This document shows positions 1 through 8,483 of a stretch of 34,802 nt of DNA, piece after piece. Under the pieces are notes generated by a model. It saw only the letters and a program-made list of their open reading frames with translations. It was not told where the DNA came from and did not search any database. The position numbers and the translations under genes are program-made. This stretch comes from Acidobacteria bacterium RIFCSPLOWO2_12_FULL_54_10 (GTDB lineage: Bacteria; Acidobacteriota; Terriglobia; 2-12-FULL-54-10). Every line of letters starts with the position of its first letter. Within the stretch, counting starts at the first letter, position 1. Location of the stretch: assembly GCA_001767075.1 (NCBI GenBank), contig MEKX01000114.1, positions 1,289 through 36,090 on the forward strand, written 5' to 3'.

Positions 1-767
1 AAAGTGTCGGCAATGTACAGGTTTCCGGTTGCATCTATCGCCACGCTAGAACCAAACACATATATATTCAGGGAAGCACTCGTGGCAGGACCCCCATCTC
101 CGGAGAAACCCCTAACGCCATTGCCAGCCACTGTGGTAATAATCCCGACGGGATCGACTTTGCGGATGCGTGCGTTGCCGCCATCAGCAATGTAGAGGTT
201 GCCCGCCCCATCTGCCGCCACGCCGCCGGGTTCACGGAGTGAAGCGTTCGTGGCCTGGCCGCCATCGCCGGAAAAGCCCCTGACCCCATTTCCGGCCACG
301 GTTGAGATGAACCCAGTCGGGCTGACCTTGCGGATGCGATGGGTACCGAAGTCGCTGATGTAGAGGTTGCCGATCGAATCCACGGCGACACCGTTTGGGT
401 AACGCAGTGAGGCGCTGGCGGCTGGCCCCCCATCGCCGGAATACCCACTGATTCCGTTTCCCGCCACTACGGTGAGAACGCCTGTGGGAGAAATCTTTAC
501 AACGATGTGGTTATCGAAGTCAGGTGCGAACAGATTGCCAGCAGAGTCTACGGCTACCCCATGAAGCCCCCCCAACGGCGCGTCCACTGCCGGTTTGCCG
601 TCACCGCGAAACACCCAGGAGCCGCCTGCGACAGTGGTGATGATGCTGTTCGGAGTGATCCCCTGCGCCAGCGCACGGGTGGGGAGTAGGGAGTAAGGAA
701 TGGGGAGTAGCAAGAACAACAAAGCAGTAACTAGTGAAGAGTGATTAGTGATTAGCAAGCAGAACAT
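1..767 (-). CDS. Secreted NHL-repeat protein, 3' part beyond the left edge
   Basis: The minus strand is open from an ATG at 765-767 to the window edge. The N-terminus is a plausible Sec signal peptide of about 35 residues with a Leu-rich core, ending near A-L-A-Q. At least four NHL units of about 57 residues follow, each with a GVAxDxxGNLYIAD-type strand, an RIRKV segment and the linker VAGNGxxGFSGDGGPA. NHL units form beta-propeller blades; such secreted proteins are common in Acidobacteriota and usually have no assigned function. No clear ribosome site precedes the ATG, so the start is less certain than the frame. Oddly, the hydrophobic core of the signal peptide is partly encoded by the 7-bp repeats at 681-760. 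The binding target is unknown. Confidence 0.8.
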   Translation of the reverse strand, partial: MFCLLITNHSSLVTALLFLLLPIPYSLLPTRALAQGITPNSIITTVAGGSWVFRGDGKPAVDAPLGGLHGVAVDSAGNLFAPDFDNHIVVKISPTGVLTVVAGNGISGYSGDGGPAASASLRYPNGVAVDSIGNLYISDFGTHRIRKVSPTGFISTVAGNGVRGFSGDGGQATNASLREPGGVAADGAGNLYIADGGNARIRKVDPVGIITTVAGNGVRGFSGDGGPATSASLNIYVFGSSVAIDATGNLYIADT

Positions 768-1008
768 CCGAGCCGCGACTGTAAGCGAGCGGGGAGTGGG
801 GAGTATGGAATGCAGAATGGGGAGTCCGCGCATTCGTGTCTTTCTCTGATACGACTGGAATGCTGTCAGCAAGTGGGACAATTTTACGCAGGCGCGCTGT
901 CGCTGTCAACCGAGAGAACCGAGGGAACCGAACGTTCAGGCAGCATGGCGCGGCAGGGTTGTTAATCGGGGAGGAGACTGAAGTTAGAAGTCAGGAGTCA
1001 GAAGATAC
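681..1008. repeat. Degenerate 7-bp tandem repeat arrays (four clusters)
   Basis: Four clusters keep a strict 7-base phase. 681-715 is built on GGGGAGT, AGGGAGT, AAGGAAT. 726-760 is built on AGTGATT and AGTGAAG. 791-825 is built on GGGGAGT, ATGGAAT, GCAGAAT. 981-1008 is built on AAGTTAG, AAGTCAG, GAGTCAG, AAGATAC. They resemble the short tandemly repeated heptamers described in cyanobacteria. The first two clusters lie inside the 5' end of the NHL gene; the others lie between it and the tRNA. There are no spacers of CRISPR type. Confidence 0.8.
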
Positions 1009-1181
1009 ACAAACCGAGCCGGGATAGCCTGCTCTGAGAGATGTCGAAGGAGGATTACCCACGAGTAACGGCGTTTTGTTTACTAATCCTTTCTACAGTC
1101 GGGTAGTTGGACCTGGTTGTGGAAGTTTAGCCGGGGTAAAGTGGGACAAAGTGGGGATCGGGCAGAACGCTGATTCAAAAC
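768..1181. other. Intergenic region between the NHL gene and tRNA-Ser
   Basis: No convincing gene is seen. The stretch holds two of the 7-bp repeat clusters (791-825 and 981-1008) and, at 1138-1157, a direct repeat of AAAGTGGGAC / AAAGTGGGGA with a 10-bp period. The latter vaguely resembles the TGTGGGGAC repeats inside the island ends. Short ORFs here have no recognisable content. Confidence 0.6.
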
Positions 1182-1271
1182 TGGCGGTGAGGGTGGGATT
1201 CGAACCCACGGAACCCTTTCGAGTTCAACGGTTTTCGAGACCGCCCGATTCAACCACTCTCGCACCTCACC
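1182..1271 (-). tRNA. tRNA-Ser (anticodon CGA)
   Basis: The minus strand folds as a class II tRNA. The acceptor arm GGTGAGG (1265-1271) pairs with CCTCACC (1186-1192), followed by discriminator G and an encoded CCA (1182-1184). The anticodon stem GCGGT/ACCGT encloses loop CTCGAAA, giving CGA, which reads UCG. There is a long variable arm and a standard T arm (GGTTCGAATCC). The 5' half, 1233-1271, is repeated exactly at 9153-9191. This intact copy therefore appears to be a hybrid: a native 3' half plus a 5' half and upstream region supplied by the integrated island. Confidence 0.95.
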
Positions 1272-1277
1272 GCGTGG
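1233..1277. repeat. Left attachment-site repeat (attL), within intact tRNA-Ser
   Basis: These 45 bases are identical to 9153-9197. The block begins in the anticodon loop and ends six bases beyond the tRNA 5' end, so the crossover probably lies at or near the anticodon. Sequence identity stops abruptly on the 3' side of the tRNA and fades on the 5' side. Confidence 0.85.
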
Positions 1278-1323
1278 TTACTTTTCAACAGATTAGCAGC
1301 ATTCCCCGCAGGTGTCCAACCGG

Positions 1324-1521
1324 TTATTGTGGGGGATTTTGTGGGGACCCCCGCCGACGCTCATACGCTTGGAACACCTGTTCAGCATTGAACCGCTCCA
1401 GCTTTTCCACCGCCGTCCGCTTATGCTCCGGTGTCGGATGCACATAGCGCATCGTTATGGAAATGTTGGAGTGCCCCATTAACTCCTTTCCAATGTCATG
1501 AGACCATAGACAGAAATCCAC
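1324..1521 (-). pseudogene. Tyrosine recombinase (integrase), C-terminal remnant
   Basis: The translated piece contains ELMGHSNISITMRYVHP. This matches the end of the phage-integrase catalytic domain: the LMGHS histidine box and the nucleophile tyrosine in MRYVHP, followed by a basic tail. The upstream catalytic parts (first Arg, Lys, HxxR) are absent. The residues before the histidine box do not match the family, and the open frame starts only at the stop codon of the neighbouring efflux gene at 1567-1569. It is therefore a truncated, non-functional relic. Its position next to tRNA-Ser, with its 3' end facing the tRNA, fits an integrase that once used this site. Confidence 0.8.
1328..1350. 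repeat. Left copy of TGTGGGGA-type terminal repeat
   Basis: This 23-bp segment contains two TGTGGGG units and matches 9000-9022 at 21 of 23 positions, in the same orientation. It overlaps the last codons of the integrase remnant. A role as an arm-type recombinase-binding site is an inference from its placement just inside each island end. Confidence 0.6.
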
Positions 1522-1566
1522 ATATGCTAAATGCCCGGCCTGAAGCGTTTCAGTTGACTTAAGTAT

Positions 1567-4500
1567 CTAGCGCTTGTCCTTGTGCATCGGCAGACTACGT
1601 CCTTTCCACACCGCGAAAATAGCCGGGTAAACCGTCAGCTCCAGAATCAATGAGGTGAAAACGCCGCCAATCATGGGCGCGGCGATGCGTTTCATAACAT
1701 CCGCTCCGGTTTCAGTAGACGCAGCCCACATAATGGGGAGCAAGCCAGCCAGGATGGTTGCCACGGTCATGATCTTGGGGCGCAGTCGCTTGACCGCTCC
1801 GTGGTGGATGGCTTTGTGCAAGTCTTGGCGGCTGGTTAATCGTCCTTCCTCTCGCCATTGCTTGTAAGCGAGTTCCAGATAGAGGAGCATGACGACACCG
1901 GTTTCCGCATCCAGTCCCGCCAAGGCGATTAGTCCTACCCAAACAGCAATGCTCATGTTGTAGTCCAGCCAATACAATAGCCACACGGCTCCTACCAAGG
2001 AAAATGGGACGGCCAGTAAAACCAGCAGAGGCTCTTTCCACGACCCAAAGTTGAAATACAGCAGTAAAAAGATTGCAAACAATGTGATCGGAACTATGTA
2101 ATACAAGCGTTCCTTCATTCGCAAAAGATATTGGTATTGCCCAGCCCATTCCAGGCGGTAGCCGGGCGGCAACTGCACCTGCTGTGCAACAGATTGCTGC
2201 GCACCGCGTACATATCCTTCGTAATCTTGCGCAATCGTATCAATAAAAACATATCCCACCAGTTGGCCATCCTCATCGCGAATGCTCGGAGCACCGCGAC
2301 TATAGGACAAGTCTGCCAACAGTGAAATCGGGACGTGCGCACCGGCAGGCGTGGGAACCAGTACGCGCTGCAACGTTGTGGGGTCCTGGCGAAATTCGCG
2401 AAGGTAGCGGACATTGATGGGATACCGTTCTCTGCCCTCGATGGTCTGGGAAATATTCATGCCGCCGATGGCCGTTTCGATGATGTCCTCCACGTCGCCG
2501 ACCGTCAAACCATATCGCCCTGCATCTTCTCTGCGCACATTGAAGTCGAGATAATACCCACCTGTGACTCGCTCTGCAAAAGCTGTCCTTGTGCCGGGCA
2601 CATTTCTAAGCGCCTCCTCCACCTGAATCCCGATTTTCTCAATCACCTTCAAATCCGGGCCGTAGACTTTGACTCCCAGGCTGCTGCGCATGCCGGTCAC
2701 CAGCATCTCCGTTCGCGTCTGCACCGGCATCCACCACACGGCTGGCATGCCGGGGATATTTAGTTTCGGGTGCATTTCTGCAATCAATTCATTCCAGGAC
2801 ATGGGACGTTCTTCCGGCCAGAAGCGTTGCAGTTGCTTCTTTAGAAATTCAGGCGCCCAGCGGGAATACCACTGTTCTTCCCGCACCTTGCGCCATTGTT
2901 CAGGGGGTTTCAGCAATACCACGGTTTCCACCATGCTCAGAGGAGCCATGTCGGTAGCGGATTCCGAGCGTCCAATTTTGCCGAAAACGTTCGACACCTC
3001 CGGGAATTGAGCCAGGATGCGGTCCTGGATTTGCAAAATCCTGGCAGCCTCCGTGATGGACATACCCGGAACGGCGGTCGGCATGTAAAGAATTGATCCC
3101 TCATTGAGCGGCGGCATGAACTCCGAACCGAGCCGGTAAAAAATAGGGACTGTAGATAGAACCAATGCAGCAGCCAGCACAATGACCGTCTTGGGGAATC
3201 TTAGGACCACATGCAACACAGGCTCATACAGAGCCGCGAAAAAACGGCTGATGGGGTGCCGCTCTTCGGAGCGAATGCGGCCTCGGATCAGCATGACTCC
3301 CAAGGCCGGGACCAAAGTGATCGAAAGCAAAGCGGCAAAAAACATCGAAAAGGTTTTGGTATAAGCGAGTGGCTTGAAGAGGCGCCCTTCCTGGGCTTGC
3401 AGCGTGAATACCGGAAGGAATGAAATGGTAATAATGAGAAGAGCAAAGAAAAGAGACTTCCCGACTTCCTGGAAAGAATGTACGAGTACGTCCGTCCGGC
3501 TCCCGGGGCGGCCTTGTGTTTCCCAAATCTCCAGTCTCTTGTGGGCGTTTTCGATGAGAATAATCGCTGCATCGACCATGGCGCCCATGGCAATTGCAAT
3601 TCCGCCCAGCGACATGATGTTGGCGGTGAGGCCCAGGTAGTACATGGGAAGGAAGGAGAGGATAACGGCAACTGGAAGGACGATAATGGGCACCAAAGCG
3701 CTTCGGAAGTGCAACAGGAACAGGATAATGACCAAGCTCACGGCGATCATTTCCTCGGTTAGCTTGCTGCGCAGGGTATCGATTGACCGGAGAATCAAAT
3801 CAGATCGGTCGTAGGTTGTAACAATCTTGACGCCGGGAGGCAAAGACGGTTCCACTTCTTTGAGCCGTTGCTGCACGCGGCGGATGACCTCCAGCGCATT
3901 TTCTCCATACCGCATCACGACAATTCCGCCAACCGTCTCACCCTTGCCGTTGAGTTCCGCCAGTCCGCGCCGAATATCCGGCCCAATTTCGACGTATCCC
4001 AAGTCGTCAATATGGATAGGGGTGCCGCGCTGGTCGGTGCCGACAGGAACCGTTTCCAGGTCCCGCACCGAGCGGACGTATCCCCGGCCCCGCACAAAGT
4101 ATTCGGTGGTGGAAAGTTCCAGGACGCGACCGCCCACGTCGTTGTTGCTGCGGCGGATTGCGTCGATCACCCGAGACAGAGGGATGTTGTAAGCCGCCAG
4201 CTTGTTGGGGTCGAGGTTTACCTGATATTGCTTGACGAATCCGCCCACGCTGGCCACTTCCGCTACACCCGGCACGGAGGCCAGCCAATAGCGAAGACTC
4301 CAGTCCTGGAAACTCCTCAGTTCTTGTAAATTGTTCTGTCCGGTTTCGTCCACCAAGGCGTACTCAAAAACCCATCCCACGCCAGTGGCGTCCGGCCCCA
4401 ACTCTGGATTCACTCCTTCAGGTAATTTGCCGCGCACTTGCTGCAAATACTCCAGCACCCGCGACCGAGCCCAATACATGTCGGTTCCGTCTTCGAAGAT

Positions 4501-4785
4501 GACGTAGACAAACGACATCCCGAAAATGGATTGGGCACGCACATATTGCACCTTCGGAGCGGAAATCAGCGAGGTGACGATTGGGTAACTGATCTGGTCT
4601 TCGATGAGGTCAGGGCTGCGGCCTTCCCATTCCGCCGTCACGATGACCTGAACATCGGAGAGGTCGGGAATAGCGTCCAGCGCAATGTTGCGAATTGCCC
4701 AGATACCAGCCGCGGTGGAGAAAAGAACGCCGACGATAACGATAAACTTGTGGCTCGCGCAATAAGCAATGATTCGCTCAATCAT
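1567..4785 (-). CDS. cusA: Heavy-metal efflux RND pump, CusA-like (Cu(I)/Ag(I))
   Basis: This is the inner-membrane proton-driven pump of a tripartite system, 1072 residues, the usual length for the HME-RND family. Near the N-terminus it has the CusA-like stretch DAIPDLSDVQVIV, then YVIFEDGTDMYWARSRVLEYL and ELGPDATGVGW. The transmembrane-4 segment MVDAAIILIENAHKRLE carries the Asp and Glu expected for proton relay; this form is typical of the monovalent-cation branch rather than CzcA. APLSMVETV and TEMLVTGM keep methionines in regions where CusA binds metal, though I cannot map each residue. ATG at 4783-4785 is chosen because AAAGGAAC precedes it. A GTG start at 4807-4809 is possible but less likely. 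The start overlaps the upstream gene's stop as ATGA, implying coupled translation. Substrate is inferred from family and from the adaptor. Confidence 0.93.
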   Translation of the reverse strand: MIERIIAYCASHKFIVIVGVLFSTAAGIWAIRNIALDAIPDLSDVQVIVTAEWEGRSPDLIEDQISYPIVTSLISAPKVQYVRAQSIFGMSFVYVIFEDGTDMYWARSRVLEYLQQVRGKLPEGVNPELGPDATGVGWVFEYALVDETGQNNLQELRSFQDWSLRYWLASVPGVAEVASVGGFVKQYQVNLDPNKLAAYNIPLSRVIDAIRRSNNDVGGRVLELSTTEYFVRGRGYVRSVRDLETVPVGTDQRGTPIHIDDLGYVEIGPDIRRGLAELNGKGETVGGIVVMRYGENALEVIRRVQQRLKEVEPSLPPGVKIVTTYDRSDLILRSIDTLRSKLTEEMIAVSLVIILFLLHFRSALVPIIVLPVAVILSFLPMYYLGLTANIMSLGGIAIAMGAMVDAAIILIENAHKRLEIWETQGRPGSRTDVLVHSFQEVGKSLFFALLIITISFLPVFTLQAQEGRLFKPLAYTKTFSMFFAALLSITLVPALGVMLIRGRIRSEERHPISRFFAALYEPVLHVVLRFPKTVIVLAAALVLSTVPIFYRLGSEFMPPLNEGSILYMPTAVPGMSITEAARILQIQDRILAQFPEVSNVFGKIGRSESATDMAPLSMVETVVLLKPPEQWRKVREEQWYSRWAPEFLKKQLQRFWPEERPMSWNELIAEMHPKLNIPGMPAVWWMPVQTRTEMLVTGMRSSLGVKVYGPDLKVIEKIGIQVEEALRNVPGTRTAFAERVTGGYYLDFNVRREDAGRYGLTVGDVEDIIETAIGGMNISQTIEGRERYPINVRYLREFRQDPTTLQRVLVPTPAGAHVPISLLADLSYSRGAPSIRDEDGQLVGYVFIDTIAQDYEGYVRGAQQSVAQQVQLPPGYRLEWAGQYQYLLRMKERLYYIVPITLFAIFLLLYFNFGSWKEPLLVLLAVPFSLVGAVWLLYWLDYNMSIAVWVGLIALAGLDAETGVVMLLYLELAYKQWREEGRLTSRQDLHKAIHHGAVKRLRPKIMTVATILAGLLPIMWAASTETGADVMKRIAAPMIGGVFTSLILELTVYPAIFAVWKGRSLPMHKDKR

Positions 4786-5249
4786 GGCAGTTCCTTTCGC
4801 GGTGACCACCGGCCCTGGGGAGCGCCAAGCTCTTGCAGGCGTTGTTTCATTTCATTCAGGCATCCGACCTCACACTGATCCACCGGACGTTCAAACTCGT
4901 GCCGGTGAAGAATCTTTATGGGCAGCATCACGTCAGAACGATTGCCGCGTTTGGGAGCATAGCGAATAGCTACATCGTAAATCCCGATCCTGTAGGCTGA
5001 GGGACGCCCTTCTTCCGGAAGGATATATGCTGCGATTGTCTGCAACGCCGTGAAGACGCGCAGGCAATCTGCGCAACCCGGCGTGGGATGTTCGACGTGC
5101 GATTCATGGGTGCCGTAGAGTTCAAGCGAAAACCCGATCTGGCGCTTTTCGTGGCTTTCCACGGTGTACTCCGGCCAGACTTCCCAGCAGATCCGGAAGT
5201 GCTCGACTAGGCTTGCCATCAACCCTGCATCATTTTGTGCCCTTTCCAT
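4782..5249 (-). CDS. Conserved-looking hypothetical protein between cusB and cusA
   Basis: This 155-residue soluble protein has no signal peptide or membrane segment, and I do not recognise the family. Visible features are a HxEHPTPGCADC stretch around residues 51-62, with two cysteines and nearby histidines that could bind metal, a further cysteine pair (CEVGC) near residues 125-129, and a charged C-terminus. A strong AAGGAGG ribosome site sits 6 bases before the ATG. The gene lies 37 bases after cusB and its TGA overlaps the cusA ATG (ATGA), so it is certainly co-transcribed and probably coupled to the pump. A cytoplasmic metal-handling or assembly role is possible, but that is inference from context only. 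Confidence 0.75.
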   Translation of the reverse strand: MERAQNDAGLMASLVEHFRICWEVWPEYTVESHEKRQIGFSLELYGTHESHVEHPTPGCADCLRVFTALQTIAAYILPEEGRPSAYRIGIYDVAIRYAPKRGNRSDVMLPIKILHRHEFERPVDQCEVGCLNEMKQRLQELGAPQGRWSPRKELP

Positions 5250-5286
5250 GAGAGCCTCCTTTTTCCCGATTCCCGGTCGCCCCTGC

Positions 5287-7068
5287 TCAACGAGCGAGGA
5301 GAGTCGTTCGCACCGTACCGGTCAATTGCCCTCCCTTTTTGATCGTGATCGTTGTCTGCCAGGAAAAAGCAGTGGGAATGTCAATTGCTCCTGAATACTG
5401 TCCTTGTCCAATCGGCCGGAGCGACGCGCTCACGGAAATCGGGGCCATGCTTCCCATTGCTGGCATGAATAGCGTGATCTCCACATCCGCGTCTGGCACC
5501 GGCGAACCCGTTGCATCCTTGACGAGAATTTGGACTGTGTTAGTTCCAACTCGCGCCTGTTTCGGCTCCACGATCTCCGCCGTTACTCCCGCAGGCTCAG
5601 ATGTTGCTGGCGATGGTTGCGTTCCGGTTGAAGTTGGTTGCTCGCGAGGCTGCCAGGCTGCAATCGCCCCTTGTACTTGACTCTCGGCGTCAACAAGGAA
5701 ATTGGCAGCAGATACCACGCGGTCACCACTGCGAAGTCCAGAAATCACCTCGTAAGCGTCCTCGATTTCCATGCCAAGGTGGACGGACCTGACTTCCATC
5801 TGTCCAGCCCCGCGATCGATAAACACTAAGTCCTGTTGCCCCGTGCGCAGGACGGTGTCTTTCGGGATCGTCAAGCGGGTTCCGAGTCCAATTTCCAACC
5901 TGAAGTCGGCGTACATTCCCGGCTTCAATCGCAGGTCCGGATTGGGAAATTCCAGGCGCACGCGCAGCGTCCGGGCTTCCAGATTCAGATGGGGATCGAT
6001 GTAAGTGATCAAACCACGGAAGACTTCGTTCGGGTAGGCTGGGACCGTTATTTCTGCCTTCTGGCCGGTTCGGATCAGGCTGATCTCGTTTTCGTAAATG
6101 TCCACATAGACCCACACGCTGCTGTGGTCCGCAATTGTGTAGAGATTCATTTCCGGCAGCACTCGTGTCTGAGGAAAAGCATTCCTTTCCATTACGTGGC
6201 CGCTAATAGGCGAGTAGATCGTGAGGGTGCGTTTTGCTGTCCGAGTCCGTTCCAACTCTTCGACCTGAGCGGCAGTGACATCCCAAAAATCAAGGCGGGC
6301 GCGAGCGGCCTCCACCAGCGTCTGCGCATACGATGCCGCCCGGGGAAAGGGATTCGCGGTATGCGCGAGCTGATCCCGTGCTTTTAAGGCCAGCAGGTAC
6401 TCTTCTTGTGCGGACACTAATTCGGGACTGTAGATAGCAAACAGCGGATCACCCTGATTGACGTGCTGCCAAGTAAAATCCACGAATATCTGCTCAATCC
6501 AGCCGCTCACTTTGGTGTGAATCTGGGCGATCCCGCGTTCGTCCAGTTCGACGCGACCGACGGTCCGTATGATCTTTGTTAGCGGGCGGCGGCGGGCTTC
6601 AGTGAACCGGACACCAATTAGCTGTTGGCGATCTAAACTAATGTTGAACTGGCTGCCTGGTCCCCCGCTCGAATCAACCATTGCCGCTGTCTGCGGGGCT
6701 GGAGGACTAACTCCGTGCGCTCCATGACCACCAGCGGGTGGCACTTCGCTCCGATCCGTGGATTCTTGGAGTACGGGGACCAAATCCATGCCGCAAATCG
6801 GGCATTTCCCTGCTTCGTCCGCCCGCACCCAGGGATGCATGGAGCAAGTCCAATACAGAATATTTCCTTCTTCATCCCGCACTGCAACCAGCTCATGCTC
6901 TGGTTCTTCGTACAGTCCAAGGGTCACCGCGATTCGCAGGGCTATCTCCTGTCCTGCATCAAACCAATAAACGCCAGCTCCCACCACTGTCAGCAAAAGC
7001 GCTGCGACCAGCAGGATGCCCTTTCGTGTTCGGTTGAATCTGGCGACTTCTATCCATTTCCTTTTCAT
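5287..7068 (-). CDS. cusB: Metal efflux periplasmic adaptor, CusB-like, with N-terminal heavy-metal-binding domain
   Basis: This 593-residue membrane-fusion protein links the RND pump to the outer-membrane channel. A membrane anchor spans about residues 17-36. A heavy-metal-binding domain follows at about 72-98 (YWTCSMHP ... GKCPICGMDLVP; Cys75, Met77, His78, Cys89, Cys92, Met94), a signature common in Cu/Ag adaptors. Then come the lipoyl/barrel-sandwich, hairpin and beta-barrel parts (KVSGWIEQIFVD, GDPLFAIYSPELVSAQEEYL, RTLRVRLEFPNPDLRLKPGM). The last 95 or so residues form a YtkA-like beta domain (VPDADVEITLFMPAMGSM), an extension seen in some CusB proteins. GGGAGG lies just upstream of the ATG. 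The gene begins 13 bases after the outer-membrane gene ends. Confidence 0.92.
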   Translation of the reverse strand: MKRKWIEVARFNRTRKGILLVAALLLTVVGAGVYWFDAGQEIALRIAVTLGLYEEPEHELVAVRDEEGNILYWTCSMHPWVRADEAGKCPICGMDLVPVLQESTDRSEVPPAGGHGAHGVSPPAPQTAAMVDSSGGPGSQFNISLDRQQLIGVRFTEARRRPLTKIIRTVGRVELDERGIAQIHTKVSGWIEQIFVDFTWQHVNQGDPLFAIYSPELVSAQEEYLLALKARDQLAHTANPFPRAASYAQTLVEAARARLDFWDVTAAQVEELERTRTAKRTLTIYSPISGHVMERNAFPQTRVLPEMNLYTIADHSSVWVYVDIYENEISLIRTGQKAEITVPAYPNEVFRGLITYIDPHLNLEARTLRVRLEFPNPDLRLKPGMYADFRLEIGLGTRLTIPKDTVLRTGQQDLVFIDRGAGQMEVRSVHLGMEIEDAYEVISGLRSGDRVVSAANFLVDAESQVQGAIAAWQPREQPTSTGTQPSPATSEPAGVTAEIVEPKQARVGTNTVQILVKDATGSPVPDADVEITLFMPAMGSMAPISVSASLRPIGQGQYSGAIDIPTAFSWQTTITIKKGGQLTGTVRTTLLAR

Positions 7069-7081
7069 ACAGACCTCCCCC

Positions 7082-8374
7082 TTATCGGGTCAGCTCCTCG
7101 CCCACAAGAGGTTCTATGCGGGCCAGGGCTTTTTGGAATCGAGTCAAATATTCGTAGTACCGAATTTCGTCGTTGGACAATTGCATCAAGCTGGTGATCA
7201 TGGAAAGCGCATCCGCCCTTCCCACTCGATAACTGGCGGTTGTTGCTTCTAGCGTTAGTGTTTCCTGGGGGACAATGGCCTCTTCGAACAATCGCAGCAG
7301 CCGTTCGGTTGTTGTTGCCTCCAGGTAGGCATCCTTCAGTTCAAACTGCACCGAGGCGCGCAAACTTTCCAGTTGTTCTTTGGCCGCTGACAACCGCGCT
7401 CCGGCAGAATCGATTTCGTATTTCTGCTTCTTCTTAAAATAGAGGGGAATGCGAATGGTGCCTGCGACTTCCCAAATGTCCTTCATGCCCCCGCGATTGT
7501 GGTAGGCGAACATCACGCCGGCATCCGGCTTGCGCTCCTTTTCGGCAAGTGCCAGGGCGTACTGTCGCGCTTGGATCATCTCCTCTTGCTGGAGCAGCAT
7601 CGGAAACCGTTCCAATGCCAGATTTCGCAATTCCTCGAAATTGAATCGCAAGTCGGATTTTTCGAGCGGCGCTGGAGGCGGTAATTCCGATTCGGACGTC
7701 CGGTTCAGCAAGGATTTAATCTTGGCTTCAGTGGCAGCTTTGCTCTGCTCCGCCAACTCGATTTGTTCCTGCAATCGGGTTTGCTCTGTCTGGGCGCGCA
7801 ACACATCCGCTTGGGTAGCGTTTCCGACCCGATACTGCGAAGTCGCTGTCTCTTCAAACGATTCAAGCAAGGCCATGTTCTTGTGGAGCGTTTCGAGCGC
7901 GCGGAATTGATAAAACCATTCGTAGTAGGCGATTTTTAGATCACTCACAATGCGCAAGCGGACAGCGTCGTAATTCCGGGCTTCGGCATCGGCTTCCTTT
8001 GCAGCCATTTTTATTCGCAAATCCAGCTTTCCGAATAGCGGAAACTCCTGCTCTATCCCGATCGATACGCGGCTCATTTCATCTGCCCCCAAGCCAGCAA
8101 ACGGCCTAATATTGCCAGTACTCATCTGTCCGATGCTTGCGACAGGGTCCGGCAAGGCTCCGGCGGGAAGCACTTTCAGCCGCAAGGATTCCAATTCGTA
8201 AGCCGCAGCGCGCAGTTCCGGGTTTTGCTTTTCCGCCTCGGCAACTAATTCCTCAAGGGTGGTCCACTGATTGCTTGCTGCATTCATGCCGGTTTGCGAT
8301 TTGCCCGGCACGATCCAAGAACACAACAGGACAGCAATCAGGAAACCGCGATAATTTCTTGGTCGAACGATCAT
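7082..8374 (-). CDS. cusC: Outer-membrane efflux channel, TolC/CusC-like
   Basis: This is the outer-membrane component of the tripartite metal exporter, about 430 residues. A signal-peptide-like N-terminus (GFLIAVLLCSWIVPG) is followed by two long alpha-helical repeats typical of the outer-membrane efflux protein family: WTTLEELVAEAEKQNPELRA at the first repeat, SQYRVGNATQADVLRAQTE in the first hairpin, and SYRVGRADALSMITS in the second. ATG at 8372-8374 is preferred because AGAGAGGAAT lies 6 bases upstream. A TTG at 8420-8422 would add 16 residues. The symbol follows from the operon, not from distinctive residues; CzcC-type naming would be equally fair. Confidence 0.85.
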   Translation of the reverse strand: MIVRPRNYRGFLIAVLLCSWIVPGKSQTGMNAASNQWTTLEELVAEAEKQNPELRAAAYELESLRLKVLPAGALPDPVASIGQMSTGNIRPFAGLGADEMSRVSIGIEQEFPLFGKLDLRIKMAAKEADAEARNYDAVRLRIVSDLKIAYYEWFYQFRALETLHKNMALLESFEETATSQYRVGNATQADVLRAQTEQTRLQEQIELAEQSKAATEAKIKSLLNRTSESELPPPAPLEKSDLRFNFEELRNLALERFPMLLQQEEMIQARQYALALAEKERKPDAGVMFAYHNRGGMKDIWEVAGTIRIPLYFKKKQKYEIDSAGARLSAAKEQLESLRASVQFELKDAYLEATTTERLLRLFEEAIVPQETLTLEATTASYRVGRADALSMITSLMQLSNDEIRYYEYLTRFQKALARIEPLVGEELTR

Positions 8375-8483
8375 TTGGAAATTCCTCTCTATGCCTTCCA
8401 AAGAAGGCAACGTCACGGACAAATGCTCATCGCATTAAATGTGCGAAGACACTACCCCCAACAATGTAAAAAAGAGGAAAGAA

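Noticed and set aside
681-1008. CRISPR array
   Set aside because: The units are 7 bases, contiguous, and without spacers; no cas genes are present.
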